NCBI GenBank assembly: GCA_023653115.1
Contig: JAMNXO010000001.1
Coordinates: 248,001 to 312,000 of the forward strand
DNA from: Erythrobacter sp.
GTDB taxonomy: Bacteria; Pseudomonadota; Alphaproteobacteria; Sphingomonadales; Sphingomonadaceae
DNA length: 64,000 bases
Direction of reading: 5' to 3'
Shown: piece after piece, positions 38,501-48,241 of the stretch
Layout of the letters: each line of letters starts with the position of its first letter
How positions within the stretch are numbered: the stretch's first letter is position 1
Notes under the pieces: model-generated
Database searches by the model: none
What the model saw: only the letters and a program-made list of their open reading frames with translations
What the model was told of the DNA's origin: nothing
Position numbers and translations under genes: made by a program

Positions 38501-41398
38501 ATGAGCCTTACCACCATCTCCGTTCGCGGTGCGCGCGAGCATAATCTCAAGGGCATCGACATTGATCTGCCGCGTGATGCGCTGATCGTCGTCACCGGGC
38601 TTTCGGGCAGCGGCAAGTCGAGCCTCGCCTTCGACACGATCTATGCTGAAGGGCAGCGCCGCTATGTCGAGAGCCTTTCGGCCTATGCGCGCCAGTTCCT
38701 CGAGATGATGCAGAAGCCCGATGTCGAGCATATCGACGGGCTCAGCCCCGCGATCTCGATCGAGCAAAAGACCACCAGTCGCAACCCGCGCTCGACTGTG
38801 GCGACGGTAACCGAGATCTACGACTATATGCGCCTGCTCTGGGCGCGGGTCGGCACGCCCTATTCGCCTGCCACAGGCCTGCCGATTTCGGCCCAGACCG
38901 TGAGCCAGATGGTCGACCGGGTGATGACGCTGCCCGAAGGCACACGGCTGTTCCTGCTCGCTCCGGTGGTGCGCGGGCGCAAGGGCGAATATCGCAAGGA
39001 GCTGGCCGAATGGCAGCGCGTCGGCTTCACCCGCGTGCGGATCGACGGCGAGATGTATGCGATCGAGGATGCGCCCGCGCTCGATAAGAAGTTCAAGCAC
39101 GACATCGAGGTGGTGGTTGACCGGATCGCGGTGAAGGAGGGCATCGAGACGCGGCTGGCTGACAGCTTCGAACAGGCGCTCAAACTGGCCGAGGGGCTGG
39201 CCTATGTCGATCTGGCCGATGGCGTGGTGCCGGGGCGCGAGGGCGAGGAGCAGGGCGCCGGCGCGATGAAGGGCGCAGGGCTTGCGCCCAACCGCATCGT
39301 GTTTTCCGAGAAGTTCGCCTGCCCTGTCTCCGGCTTCACGATCGAGGAGATCGAGCCGCGCCTGTTCAGTTTCAACGCCCCGCAAGGCGCGTGCCCGGCG
39401 TGTGACGGGATCGGCGAAAAGCAGCTGTTCGATCCGCAACTGGTGGTGCCGAACGAGGCGCTCACCCTGAAACAGGGCGCGGTGGTGCCGTGGGCCAAGT
39501 CCAATCCGCCGTCGCCCTATTATATGCAGGTGCTCGCCAGCCTCGCCAAGGCTTACGGGTTCGATCTGACGACCCCGTGGAAGGATCTCGCGCCCGATCA
39601 GAAGCTGATCATCCTCCATGGCACGGGCGGGATACCGGTGCCGCTGACCTTCAAGGATGGCCGGCGCGAATATACCGTCAACAAGGCCTTCGAAGGCGTG
39701 ATCGGCAACCTGAACCGCCGCCTCCTGCAGACCGAAAGCGCATGGATGCGCGAGGAGCTGTCGAAGTATCAGACAGCGCAGCCGTGCGAGACCTGTGGCG
39801 GCAAGCGGCTCAATGAAAAGGCGCTGAGCGTCAAGATCACCGGGGTCGATATCGCCACGCCGGTGCAGATGAGCGTGGCCGATGCCAAGGCCTGGTTCCT
39901 GAAGCTCGATGCGCAGCTGACCCCGCAGCAGAGCCAGATTGCCAAGGCGATCCTGAAGGAAATCAACGAGCGGCTGGGCTTCCTCGACAACGTGGGCCTC
40001 GACTACCTCAACCTCGATCGCACCAGCGGCACCCTCAGCGGCGGGGAGAGCCAGCGCATCCGACTGGCCTCGCAGATCGGCTCCGGCCTGTCGGGCGTGC
40101 TCTATGTGCTCGACGAGCCGAGCATCGGCCTCCACCAGCGCGACAATGACCGGCTGCTGGAGACGCTGAAGCGCCTGCGCGATCTCGGAAACACGGTGAT
40201 CGTGGTCGAGCATGACGAGGACGCGATCCGCGCCGCCGATTACATTGTTGACCTCGGCCCGGGCGCGGGCGTGCATGGCGGCGAGGTGGTGGCGGAGGGC
40301 ACGCTCAAGCAGATCCTCAAGGCCAAGGGCAGCCTCACCGCCGACTACCTCACTGGACGGCGCAAGATCGAGGTGCCGGCCAAGCGCCGCAAGGGCAACG
40401 GCCACAAGATCGTGGTCAAGAACGCGCGCGCCAACAACCTGAAGGGCGTGACCGCGAAGATCCCGCTCGGCACCTTCACCTGCATCACCGGGGTTTCGGG
40501 TTCGGGCAAGTCCTCGCTCACCATCGACACCTTGCAGGCGGGCGCGGCGCGCACGCTCAACGGCGCGCGGGTGATCGCGGGCGCGCATGACGCCATCACC
40601 GGCCTCGAATATTGCGACAAGGTGATCGAGATCGACCAGTCGCCCATCGGCCGCACCCCGCGCTCCAACCCCGCCACCTACACCGGCGCCTTCACCCAGA
40701 TCCGCGACTGGTTCGCCGGCCTCCCCGAAAGCTTCGCGCGCGGCTACAAGCCGGGGCGCTTCTCCTTCAACGTCAAGGGCGGGCGCTGCGAGAAATGCCA
40801 GGGCGACGGCCTCATCAAGATCGAGATGCACTTCCTCCCCGACGTCTACGTCACCTGCGAAGAATGCCACGGCAAGCGCTACAACCGCGAAACGCTCGAG
40901 GTGAAGTTCAAGGGCCTCAGCATCGCCGACGTGCTCGACATGACGATCGAGGACGCCGAGGAGTTCTTCAAGGCCGTGCCCCCGATCCGCGAGAAGATGC
41001 GGATGCTGAACGAGGTGGGGCTGGGCTACGTGAAAGTCGGCCAGCAGGCGACGACCCTGTCAGGCGGCGAAGCCCAGCGGGTGAAGCTGGCCAAGGAACT
41101 CGCCCGCCGTTCGACCGGGCAGACGCTCTACATCCTCGACGAGCCGACCACCGGCCTGCATTTCGAGGACGTGCGCAAACTGCTCGAAGTGCTGCACCGG
41201 CTGGTGGAGGGCGGCAATTCGGTGGTGGTGATCGAACACAACCTCGACGTGATCAAAACCGCGGACTGGATCATCGATCTGGGCCCGGAAGGCGGCGTGC
41301 GCGGCGGGGAGATTGTGGCCGAAGGCACGCCCGAGCAGGTGATGAAAGAGCCGCGGAGCTTTACGGGGCAGTATCTGGCGCCGCTTTTGGGGCGGTGA
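38501..41398 (+). CDS. uvrA: Excinuclease ABC subunit A
   Basis: Damage-recognising ATPase of nucleotide excision repair. 965 aa with two ABC modules: Walker [10 protein letters not shown] near residue 32 and GVSGSGKSS near residue 665; signatures LSGGESQR and LSGGEAQR. Zinc-finger cysteines lie in CPACDGIGE and [16 protein letters not shown]. Expression is probably SOS-inducible through the upstream GAAC-N7-GAAC box. Confidence 0.98.
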   Translation: MSLTTISVRGAREHNLKGIDIDLPRDALIVVTGLSGSGKSSLAFDTIYAEGQRRYVESLSAYARQFLEMMQKPDVEHIDGLSPAISIEQKTTSRNPRSTVATVTEIYDYMRLLWARVGTPYSPATGLPISAQTVSQMVDRVMTLPEGTRLFLLAPVVRGRKGEYRKELAEWQRVGFTRVRIDGEMYAIEDAPALDKKFKHDIEVVVDRIAVKEGIETRLADSFEQALKLAEGLAYVDLADGVVPGREGEEQGAGAMKGAGLAPNRIVFSEKFACPVSGFTIEEIEPRLFSFNAPQGACPACDGIGEKQLFDPQLVVPNEALTLKQGAVVPWAKSNPPSPYYMQVLASLAKAYGFDLTTPWKDLAPDQKLIILHGTGGIPVPLTFKDGRREYTVNKAFEGVIGNLNRRLLQTESAWMREELSKYQTAQPCETCGGKRLNEKALSVKITGVDIATPVQMSVADAKAWFLKLDAQLTPQQSQIAKAILKEINERLGFLDNVGLDYLNLDRTSGTLSGGESQRIRLASQIGSGLSGVLYVLDEPSIGLHQRDNDRLLETLKRLRDLGNTVIVVEHDEDAIRAADYIVDLGPGAGVHGGEVVAEGTLKQILKAKGSLTADYLTGRRKIEVPAKRRKGNGHKIVVKNARANNLKGVTAKIPLGTFTCITGVSGSGKSSLTIDTLQAGAARTLNGARVIAGAHDAITGLEYCDKVIEIDQSPIGRTPRSNPATYTGAFTQIRDWFAGLPESFARGYKPGRFSFNVKGGRCEKCQGDGLIKIEMHFLPDVYVTCEECHGKRYNRETLEVKFKGLSIADVLDMTIEDAEEFFKAVPPIREKMRMLNEVGLGYVKVGQQATTLSGGEAQRVKLAKELARRSTGQTLYILDEPTTGLHFEDVRKLLEVLHRLVEGGNSVVVIEHNLDVIKTADWIIDLGPEGGVRGGEIVAEGTPEQVMKEPRSFTGQYLAPLLGR

Positions 41399-41416
41399 GA
41401 GCGGCGTCTTCCCACC

Positions 41417-42664
41417 TCACTCCGCGGGCAGCGCTTCGGCAGGCCTGGTCTTGCGCACAGGGGCGGGGCGGACGGCTTGGCGGGCAGGGCGGCGGCGGGG
41501 CTTGGCCACCGGCGGGGCGCTCAATGTCCAGCCGGTCGCGAGGAAGCTGCGCCGTTCTAGCCCGGCATGGTCGCCTTCGGGAAAGACGTTGATCGCGGCG
41601 TAGCAATCGGGGACCATCAGCGCGACCTCGCAGGTCTCCGGCAGGGCGGCGATGTCGATCCGGTAGCGCCAGCGATCATGGGTGATGGCCTCGCGCTTGA
41701 CGGGCAATTGGGTGAAGCTGCGCGCGTCGAACGGGGTGATGTCGGTGTGGGTGATGCCGTTGATGACGATCACGTCGAACGCCAGCTCGCGCTGGCCCGG
41801 TGCGCGCCGCACCGCGATGTCGCTACGGGTGGCAGGGCCGGCCCAGTTGCCGGGGCCATAGCCGGTCGTCTCGGACGGATACCACCCGCCGCGCAGCCAG
41901 ATCCCGCCGCCTTCCTCGTGGAACACGCGCGAGGCATTGGCGGGATAGTCCCACGGCGCGCGGCGCTGCTGCACCCCCGCTGACCATGCGGCATAGCGGC
42001 TCACGGCATAGTGGTAGAGCACGTTGTCGAGCGCAAACAGCGCCGGGCGCGCGCGGACGGCGGCTTCGAGCGCGGCGAGATCGACCCCGTCCTGCGGCGC
42101 GTGGTTGGTGGCATAGTCCCGCTCGGCAGCGCGGTGGCCGGTGTCGTCCTCCCACAGCGGCACGAAGTCATCGATCCGGTCGGTCGGCACCAGCCAGCGG
42201 ATGCGATCAAGCAGGCGCGGCAGTTGCTGCACGGCCAGCGCCCAGAAGCCGCGGCGCTGCTCCTCGATCGCAAGCGGGAGGAAGGCGCCGAGCAGATAGC
42301 GGCTCTGGAAATCGGTGAAGAAGTCTCCGAAGTGATCGAAGAAGCTGCCGGGATCAAGCTCGCGCGCGGCGCGGCTGAGGCGGCGTTCGGGCTCGCGCCT
42401 GATGTGGCGGTAGTTCGACATGATCTGCGCCACCGGTTCGCGCACGGTCACGAGCAGATCGGCGAGGTTGCGCTGGCTCAGCAGCTCGCCGGTGACATGC
42501 GCCTCGACGAAGTCATGCTCCGTCAGGCACCGCGAAAAGCGCTCGCAATCGGTGGGATAGGTAAACTGGCCGACCTGCTGATGGGCGCGGCCGGGGGGGA
42601 AGGCCGAAGCCAGCCGGCGGGCCAGGGTCTGCCCGCCGGTCTTGGGAATGTGCAGATAGAACAT
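41417..42664 (-). CDS. Sulfotransferase-family protein with extra C-terminal domain
   Basis: The first residues MFYLHIPKTGGQTLARRL match the PAPS-binding start of the sulfotransferase-2 family, and LLVTVREPVAQIMSNYRH fits the 3'-phosphate-binding segment. From about residue 235 a second region of beta-rich character follows (FHEEGGGIWLRGGWYPSE...), and the end is a basic Pro/Arg tail. No signal peptide. 415 aa. The acceptor is unknown; it is convergent with uvrA. Confidence 0.75.
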   Translation of the reverse strand: MFYLHIPKTGGQTLARRLASAFPPGRAHQQVGQFTYPTDCERFSRCLTEHDFVEAHVTGELLSQRNLADLLVTVREPVAQIMSNYRHIRREPERRLSRAARELDPGSFFDHFGDFFTDFQSRYLLGAFLPLAIEEQRRGFWALAVQQLPRLLDRIRWLVPTDRIDDFVPLWEDDTGHRAAERDYATNHAPQDGVDLAALEAAVRARPALFALDNVLYHYAVSRYAAWSAGVQQRRAPWDYPANASRVFHEEGGGIWLRGGWYPSETTGYGPGNWAGPATRSDIAVRRAPGQRELAFDVIVINGITHTDITPFDARSFTQLPVKREAITHDRWRYRIDIAALPETCEVALMVPDCYAAINVFPEGDHAGLERRSFLATGWTLSAPPVAKPRRRPARQAVRPAPVRKTRPAEALPAE

Positions 42665-42822
42665 GGTCTCTCCCCGCAGGTCCGCAAATGCGAGGCGCGA
42701 GTCTGTCCCCGGCCCCGGTCAGCGGCAAGCCGGGATGCATCCTATCCGGAGCAATCCGCAGGTCGCGCTGTCAAAGCGTTAACGGGCAGACTGTGCCAAC
42801 CCTTTGCACGGGATAGGAAATT

Positions 42823-44172
42823 CTAGGCCTCGCCAGACGGAGCAGGGGCAGGGCGCGGCCACAGGGCCAGCGCAGCAAAGGTGGCGATGCCTGCCGCGAG
42901 CATCCACAGGAACGCCCCCTCGATCCCCATACCCCAGTCGAGCACCCCCAGCACCGCCACTTGCACGATGATCGCGCCGAAGGCTGCGCGGGTGCCGCTG
43001 CCGATCCCCGCCAGCCCCATGATGATCGGCACCGCCAGCACCGCCGCGATCGCACCAGCATCAAGCACCAGATCACGCAAGCTATCGCCCGAGGCCGCCA
43101 CCAGCGCGGCGAACACGCCCGCCACCAGCGTCGATCCGCGCGCGGCGTGGAGCATTCGGCTGGGTGAAGCCTCCGGATCGAAGCGGCGATACCCACTTTC
43201 AGTCGCCACGGCAGAGACTGCCAGCAGCGCGGAGTCGACCGAGGACAGGATCGCCGAAAGCAGCGCGCCGGTGAACATGATGTGCAGCCACGAAGGGAAC
43301 AGCGCGTGGGCAAGGCTTGGCAGGAAGGTCTCGTCGCTGGCCAGCTCCACCCCCAGCACCGGGCCGAGCGCCGGGCCGAACAGGCCGAAGCTCACCGGCA
43401 CCAGACCCACCACCAGATAGATCGCCGCGCCCGCCAGCGCCCCGCGCCGCGCGACTTCGGGGGAGCGCGCTGCCAGCGTACGGGAGAGCGCCTCCTGGCT
43501 CACCATCGTCCCTGCGATCGGCACCAGCCACAGCTCGGCCCAGGCAGTCCAGCTTTCGCCGGGCGAGCGGAACGACCAAGCCTCGGCAGGGACGCTGGCC
43601 ACGGCGGCGGCGAGGCCGCCATGGGCGTCCAGCATCAGGAAGGCCAGTATCGCCATCGCGGCGATGATGATCACGCCCTGCACGATGTCGGTCAGCACAT
43701 CGCCGGCCAGCCCGCCAAACATCGTGTAGGTCAGCACCAGCAACGTCGCGCCGGCCAGTGCGGTGGTGAAATCGAGCGATGAGGCCGCAGCAATGATCGT
43801 GGCAAAGGCGTAGAGCTGCGCGGCCGACCAGGTGGTGGCGCTCAATGCGATAACGCCAGCGGAGAGCACTTCGGTGCCTTCACCAAAGCGTGCGCGCAGG
43901 AAATCGGCGATCGTAATATAGCCCCCGCTGCGCAGCCGGTATGCAAAGAACAGCGCGATAGCGAGGATGCCGAGGGCATAGGCGAAGGGTTCGGTGCGTG
44001 CGCCGGCAAGGCCGCTGCTGGCGACTTCCGAGGAGGTGGCGATCAGGCTTTCAGAGGCAAACCACGTGGCAAACAGGCTCATCCCGACCGCGCCAGCGCC
44101 AAGGCTGCGTCCGGCGACCAGATAGTCGGCATCGGATTTCGCCCCGCGCCCGGCCCAGGCGGCGATCAGCAC
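42823..44172 (-). CDS. Sodium:solute symporter family protein, start uncertain
   Basis: A multi-helix transporter of the SSS family; SDADYLVAGRSLGAGAVGMS is the family N-terminal signature and ATWFASESLIAT the following helix. The only normal start, GTG at 44172, falls inside what reads as transmembrane helix 1: the frame upstream continues ITLALILLYVFGQ back to a stop at 44281, with no ATG, GTG or TTG. A non-standard start or a sequence error is possible. Substrate unknown. 449 aa from the GTG. Confidence 0.8.
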   Translation of the reverse strand: MLIAAWAGRGAKSDADYLVAGRSLGAGAVGMSLFATWFASESLIATSSEVASSGLAGARTEPFAYALGILAIALFFAYRLRSGGYITIADFLRARFGEGTEVLSAGVIALSATTWSAAQLYAFATIIAAASSLDFTTALAGATLLVLTYTMFGGLAGDVLTDIVQGVIIIAAMAILAFLMLDAHGGLAAAVASVPAEAWSFRSPGESWTAWAELWLVPIAGTMVSQEALSRTLAARSPEVARRGALAGAAIYLVVGLVPVSFGLFGPALGPVLGVELASDETFLPSLAHALFPSWLHIMFTGALLSAILSSVDSALLAVSAVATESGYRRFDPEASPSRMLHAARGSTLVAGVFAALVAASGDSLRDLVLDAGAIAAVLAVPIIMGLAGIGSGTRAAFGAIIVQVAVLGVLDWGMGIEGAFLWMLAAGIATFAALALWPRPAPAPSGEA

Positions 44173-44391
44173 CTGCCCGAAGACATACAGCAGGATCAGC
44201 GCGAGTGTGATGGCTTTGCCCCCCTGTTCCCCGAGGCCCGGCGGAGCGCGTCGGCGCTGCGCGATGGGCCGCGATGCCCTCTAGCCGCGCCAGCACCGCG
44301 TGCAAGACCCGATGCTCGGGGCATGGGTGTGCATCCCGGCACCGGCTGCACGCGTACCTCCCGGCGACGGGGCCGATGACGGAGACTTCAG

Positions 44392-44796
44392 ATGCTGCAC
44401 CTGCTTTCGCATTCGCGCCTGACCATCCTGCCGGTGGCCGCCGGCATCCTCGCGCTTGTCGCTGCCAGTGCTGCGCCCGTGGTGGCAGGCACGATCAATT
44501 CCAATCTGCAGATCGAGGCGGGCAAGACCTTTGAACTGGGCGGCGGGCAGGAAGGGGCCTTCACCGTCACCGGACGCAACACCGGGCCCGTCGCGGTCGA
44601 GATGCTGGGCAAGCCCGAGGGCGGGGCGGCGGTGGTGCGCGGAACGGTCGCTCCGGGCGGCGCGGTCGAGGCGCGGTTTGCCGCGGGCGAGATGGCGCTG
44701 CTGCGCAATACCTCGTTATCGCGCATGGCAGCGATCAAGCTGAAGATCAGCGGCGATACATTGGCTTTGGGAATGAGCTACGCGGATAACCGCTGA
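44392..44796 (+). CDS. Small exported protein of unknown function
   Basis: A signal peptide (ILALVAASAAPVVAG) is followed by a beta-rich mature region of about 100 aa (TINSNLQIEAGKTFELGGG, TVTGRNTGPVAVEMLG). No cysteine, no motif recognised. 134 aa. Convergent with rlpA, three bases between stops. Confidence 0.7.
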   Translation: MLHLLSHSRLTILPVAAGILALVAASAAPVVAGTINSNLQIEAGKTFELGGGQEGAFTVTGRNTGPVAVEMLGKPEGGAAVVRGTVAPGGAVEARFAAGEMALLRNTSLSRMAAIKLKISGDTLALGMSYADNR

Positions 44797-44799
44797 GGC

Positions 44800-45330
44800 T
44801 CAGCTCTCGATCAGCTCAAGCTCGACTGTGGCGTGGCCGCGCGCGACAAGGCCCAGCTCGTCTGCGGCAGCACGGCTGACATCGATCATCCGGCCGCGAG
44901 TGAAGGGGCCGCGATCATTGATGCGGACCACCACGCTACGACCATTGGCAATGTTGGTCACCCGCACGAGGCTGCCAAAGGGCAGGCTGCGGTGTGCGGC
45001 GGTCATCGCGCCATTGTCGAACGCTTCGCCGCTGGCGGTGCGGCGGCCGTGGAACTTGCTGGCGTAGTATGACGCGCTGCCGCTGCCGAGCGGAGTGGCA
45101 ACAGCTGCTTCGACCGGCTGGCTTTCAGCCGGCGTATCGATGGGCGCTTCGACAAGCGGCACGATCTCGGCGCTGGCGGCAATCTCCGCGCTCGCTTCAA
45201 GCGGCAGTGCGTTGCCGGACGGGGTTGCTGCGGTCGATGCGGCCAGCGGCGCCATGCCGAGCGATACTGCGACCAGCGCCGCACGCAGGCTGCGTGCCTT
45301 GAGGGTGGCGGTGGAGATTCCCGTCTTCAT
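44800..45330 (-). CDS. rlpA: RlpA-like double-psi beta-barrel protein
   Basis: RlpA proteins are septal lytic transglycosylases acting on stem-peptide-free glycan strands. The C-terminal domain has GSASYYASKFHGRRTASGE, MTAAHRSLPFGSLVRVTN and VRINDRGPF with the catalytic-type Asp. An N-terminal signal without a clear lipobox precedes a Pro/Ala/Glu linker. There is no SPOR domain. 176 aa. Confidence 0.88.
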   Translation of the reverse strand: MKTGISTATLKARSLRAALVAVSLGMAPLAASTAATPSGNALPLEASAEIAASAEIVPLVEAPIDTPAESQPVEAAVATPLGSGSASYYASKFHGRRTASGEAFDNGAMTAAHRSLPFGSLVRVTNIANGRSVVVRINDRGPFTRGRMIDVSRAAADELGLVARGHATVELELIES

Positions 45331-45580
45331 GGCGGCGGCTTTAGAAAGGGAGCCTCAAGAAAGGCAAACCGCGGCAACGTGTCGTCGCTGGAGAGGCGCT
45401 GCCGAGGCATGAGCTGACCCGAATTTGCGATGAAACGTTGAGGAGGGCGGCGCGCGGCGCGGCAGTTTTGCCGGATTTTCGCCTGCGCGAATCGGGAAAG
45501 CGAGGTTGGGGGCGTGTTGGAATGCGGCGCGGGAGGCCCGGAAATCTGCGCGATATTCCGATTTCGCGGCAATCGCAGAA

Positions 45581-45613
45581 TGCAAATGGGGCCGGCATTG
45601 CTGCCGACCCCAC
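45581..45613 (-). terminator. Terminator of the candidate RNA
   Basis: Read on the - strand: GGGGTCGGCA, loop GCAA, TGCCGGCCCC, then ATTTGCATT. Ten pairs including one G-T. The reverse direction lacks any T-run, so it works only for - strand transcripts. Confidence 0.6.
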
Positions 45614-46030
45614 TCTCACCAGCGCGTGGACATCCCTTGCTCCTGATGCGTCCGGCGAACCTTCCGCATCGCTTGCTTCGGGGCATACTTGGCGCCCGAT
45701 GTCTGGCCCCGATGCGTCTGTGTCTTGCGACACTCGTCACCGAGATTGCTCACCGGCGCTCGCGCCGGCATCCGGCTTTCGCTCCTGCCCTGCTACGTCC
45801 TTCTTGGGCCTAAACCCTTGAGTTTTCGCTGCATTACGCAGTTGCTTGGCCGAGGCCGATCCCTTTGTCCGATCCGGGCTTGCGGCGGATCCGGACTTGC
45901 GCCCGTTTCCATCACCCGTTCCGGCCAGGTTTCCGGCCTGTCCGGTGGCTCAGCGTCGCTCCCGCTTCAACAAGCCGACTTGCACTCAGCCGAAGCCTCC
46001 TGCATGCCTTCTCTCGGCAGGCGCGTGGAC
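45583..46030 (-). ncRNA. Candidate structured RNA of unknown family
   Basis: On the - strand this stretch folds into successive hairpins (plus-strand coordinates): CCGGCCAGG/CCTGTCCGG 45921-45929/45937-45945; GTCCGATCC/GGATCCGGAC 45867-45875/45887-45896; CCGGCG/CGCCGG 45753-45758/45763-45768; GTGTC/GACAC with a GCAA loop 45720-45733; CGCATCG/CGATGCG 45665-45671/45710-45716. It ends in a 10-bp stem with a GCAA loop (45588-45611) and ATTTGCATT. The 5' end is a guess. It lacks RNase P, tmRNA-tag and SRP signature sequences as far as I can read. Confidence 0.5.
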
Positions 46031-46192
46031 AAGAACCACCGCCATCCTTGGAACTAAAACCCCCTTAACTTCAAGGCCTTGCGGCTTTCCGTTCCGGTTG
46101 CTTCGTGTCCCGAAGACAAGTTGAAACTGCGCCTCAACCGGCGATCTGGCAACATCCGGAAGGGCGAGTTTTCCACTTCCGGCCGGATCGCC

Positions 46193-46211
46193 TGTGGACA
46201 CGGGTGGATAA
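46193..46211. other. Pair of DnaA-box-like sequences
   Basis: On the - strand TTATCCACC (46203-46211) differs from the consensus TTATCCACA at one base, and two bases away GTGTCCACA (46193-46201) differs at two. Further TTGTCCACG and ATGTCCACG occur near 46025-46033 and 45627-45635. They could titrate or bind DnaA. No origin-associated genes are nearby. Confidence 0.3.
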
Positions 46212-46387
46212 GTCAACGCCTCGTCGCATTTGTCGCAAAAGGGGCGGAACGGCGGGCTTTGAACCGCCTTCAAACTGTCATCTTGGCGTCAACAGACCCC
46301 TGCGCCGATCATGGCGACTCGGTTTTTCCCCGCTTCAGCTGCCGAACGACCCCGCAATGACCGCGCAATGAGCCGACAACGCCCCGG

Positions 46388-47608
46388 TCACGCGTCGCGG
46401 TTGCGGCGGGACAGCAGGCGCAGGCGCAACCCGTTCAGCTTGATGAAGCCTTCCGCGTCCTTCTGGTCGTAAGCGCCGGCATCATCTTCAAAGGTGACAT
46501 GGGCTTCCGAATAGAGCGAGTAGGGCGATTTGCGACCCACAACGCTGGCCAGCCCCTTGTAGAGCTTCAGCCGCACCGTGCCAGTGACCTTGTCCTGGCT
46601 GTGATCGATCGCGGCCTGGAGCATCTCGCGCTCGGGGCTGAACCAGAAGCCGTTGTAGATCAGCTCGGCATAGCGCGGCATCAGTTCATCCTTGAGGTGC
46701 GCTGCGCCGCGATCCAGCGTGATCTGCTCGATCCCGCGATGGGCGCGGGCGTAGATTTCTCCGCCGGGGGTTTCATACATCCCGCGGCTCTTCATGCCGA
46801 CAAAGCGGTTCTCGACCAGATCGAGCCGGCCGATGCCATGCTTGCGGCCCAGATCGTTCAATGCGGCGAGCAGCGTGGCGGGGCTCATCGCCTCGCCGTT
46901 GAGTGCCACCCCGTCACCGCGCTCGAAATCGACCGTGATGTATTCCGGCACATCGGGCGCATCCTCGGGATTGACCGTGCGCGAATAGACATAGTCGGGC
47001 GTTTCCTGCCACGGATCTTCCAGCACCTTGCCCTCTGACGAGGTGTGCAGCAGGTTCGCGTCGGTCGAGAACGGGCTTTCCCCGCGCTTGTCCTTCGGCA
47101 CGTTGATCTGGTGCGCTTCGGCCCAGGCGATCAGCGCGGTGCGGCTGGTCAGATCCCATTCGCGCCACGGGGCGATCACCTTGATATCCGGATCGAGCGC
47201 ATAGGCGCTGAGTTCGAAGCGCACCTGATCATTGCCCTTGCCGGTTGCGCCGTGGGCGATGAAATCGGCACCGGTTTCATGCGCGATCTCGACCAGACGC
47301 TTGGAAATCAGCGGCCGCGCAATCGAGGTGCCGAGCAGGTAATCACCTTCATAGCGGGCATTGGCGCGCATCATCGGGAACACGAAATCACGCACGAATT
47401 CCTCGCGCAGATCCTCGATGAAGATGTGATTGTCGGGAATGCCCATCGCCCGGGCCTTGGCGCGCGCGGGTTCGATTTCCTCGCCCTGGCCCAGATCGGC
47501 GGTGAAGGTCACCACTTCGAGCCCGCGTTCGGTGCTCAGCCACTTGGCGATAACGCTGGTATCGAGACCGCCCGAATAGGCGAGGACGACTTTCTTGGGC
47601 TGGGCCAT
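46388..47608 (-). CDS. argG: Argininosuccinate synthase
   Basis: Joins citrulline and aspartate with ATP hydrolysis to AMP in arginine synthesis. The ATP-binding loop [10 protein letters not shown] is at residues 10-19, and the family blocks [14 protein letters not shown] and [11 protein letters not shown] are present. Start at [14 protein letters not shown]. 406 aa, the normal length. It stands alone; argH is not adjacent. Confidence 0.97.
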   Translation of the reverse strand: MAQPKKVVLAYSGGLDTSVIAKWLSTERGLEVVTFTADLGQGEEIEPARAKARAMGIPDNHIFIEDLREEFVRDFVFPMMRANARYEGDYLLGTSIARPLISKRLVEIAHETGADFIAHGATGKGNDQVRFELSAYALDPDIKVIAPWREWDLTSRTALIAWAEAHQINVPKDKRGESPFSTDANLLHTSSEGKVLEDPWQETPDYVYSRTVNPEDAPDVPEYITVDFERGDGVALNGEAMSPATLLAALNDLGRKHGIGRLDLVENRFVGMKSRGMYETPGGEIYARAHRGIEQITLDRGAAHLKDELMPRYAELIYNGFWFSPEREMLQAAIDHSQDKVTGTVRLKLYKGLASVVGRKSPYSLYSEAHVTFEDDAGAYDQKDAEGFIKLNGLRLRLLSRRNRDA

Positions 47609-47719
47609 GGCGGGGTTCCTCGGGAAGCGCAAAAGGAAGCAAGAACTTTCGGGCGCGCCCCTAACAGCGCACGGCGCAAGCGGCAATCAGCCATTCGATG
47701 ACGTCTGCGCTGACTGTGC

Positions 47720-47752
47720 TAATGTATTAATGTAACGTGGTTTTTTAACGTG
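47720..47752 (+). promoter_or_regulatory. AT-rich direct repeats upstream of the His-rich gene
   Basis: TAATGTA occurs twice (47720-47726 and 47729-47735, 9-base period) and AACGTG twice (47734-47739 and 47747-47752, 13-base period) in an AT-rich patch. It lies 60-90 bases before the start of the histidine-rich gene. A metal-sensing repressor site is one possibility; the sequence does not match a Zur or Fur box I could name. Confidence 0.35.
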
Positions 47753-47811
47753 ACTTGTGATCGGAGCATGCGTAGGGGGCGTGCGGGATCGTTACTTTTG
47801 GAGGTTACAAA

Positions 47812-48225
47812 ATGCACCGATCCCTATTTCTCGCCGCGCTGACTCTGCCCTTTATCGCCGCTCCGGCGATGGCACACGAAGTGCTGCATGCCGGCCATGA
47901 TGCCCACGCTCACGGCAAGGGCTGCGGCCATGATGCGCTTGAACATGCCGGCCATGTCGACTTCCTGCACGATGGCCACCTGCATCACGGCCATGCCGGC
48001 CATATCGACGAGCACGCCATCGAAGTCAGCTCGACCAATCCTGAAGCGGAAGAACTCAGCGCCACTGTCACCAATGATGCGCATATGCACGGCCATTCGG
48101 GCGAAGAGCATATGAGCGTGCAGCACGGCGCCCATGTCGATTTCATCCACGACGGGCGGCTGCATCATCTGCACGGCAATCACGCTGATGATCACGGCCC
48201 GGTAAACCTGCTCGCAGCCAGCTGA
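47812..48225 (+). CDS. Exported histidine-rich protein, probable metal binder
   Basis: A signal peptide ends at PAMAHEV. The mature part is exceptionally rich in His, Asp and Gly. A module HVDFLHDGHLHHGHAGH recurs near the C-terminus as HVDFIHDGRLHHLHGNH, and there is one KGCGHDAL. The pattern suggests periplasmic binding of zinc, nickel or copper. 137 aa with a strong GGAGG Shine-Dalgarno. No transporter gene is adjacent. Function inferred from composition. Confidence 0.78.
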   Translation: MHRSLFLAALTLPFIAAPAMAHEVLHAGHDAHAHGKGCGHDALEHAGHVDFLHDGHLHHGHAGHIDEHAIEVSSTNPEAEELSATVTNDAHMHGHSGEEHMSVQHGAHVDFIHDGRLHHLHGNHADDHGPVNLLAAS

Positions 48226-48241
48226 CGCCGTTGGCGCGCGG

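Larger units (their letters stand above)
45331..46387. other. 1-kb region without a credible gene, upstream of rlpA
   Basis: All six frames give only short, mutually overlapping frames without family features. The region holds a cluster of hairpins ending in a terminator-like stem on the - strand (annotated as a candidate RNA), DnaA-box-like sequences near 46193-46211, and the rlpA promoter somewhere in 45331-45580. The remainder, 46030-46387, shows no further clear structure. Confidence 0.6.

Noticed and set aside
38297..40870. 857-codon open frame antisense to uvrA
   Set aside because: It is the mirror of uvrA codon bias in GC-rich DNA. Its translation has no family features, while uvrA is complete with all motifs.
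45341..45821. Short frames on both strands in the rlpA-argG gap
   Set aside because: They overlap one another, lack family features and Shine-Dalgarno sites, and cross the RNA hairpins.
45583..46030. tmRNA, RNase P RNA or SRP RNA as identity of the structured region
   Set aside because: No GAGGAAAGTCC-type RNase P core, no ANDN-type tag frame, no SRP tetraloop domain could be found on either strand.
45331..46387. Replication origin
   Set aside because: A few near-DnaA boxes only. No AT-rich unwinding stretch and none of the usual origin neighbours (dnaA, parAB, gidAB, hemE).
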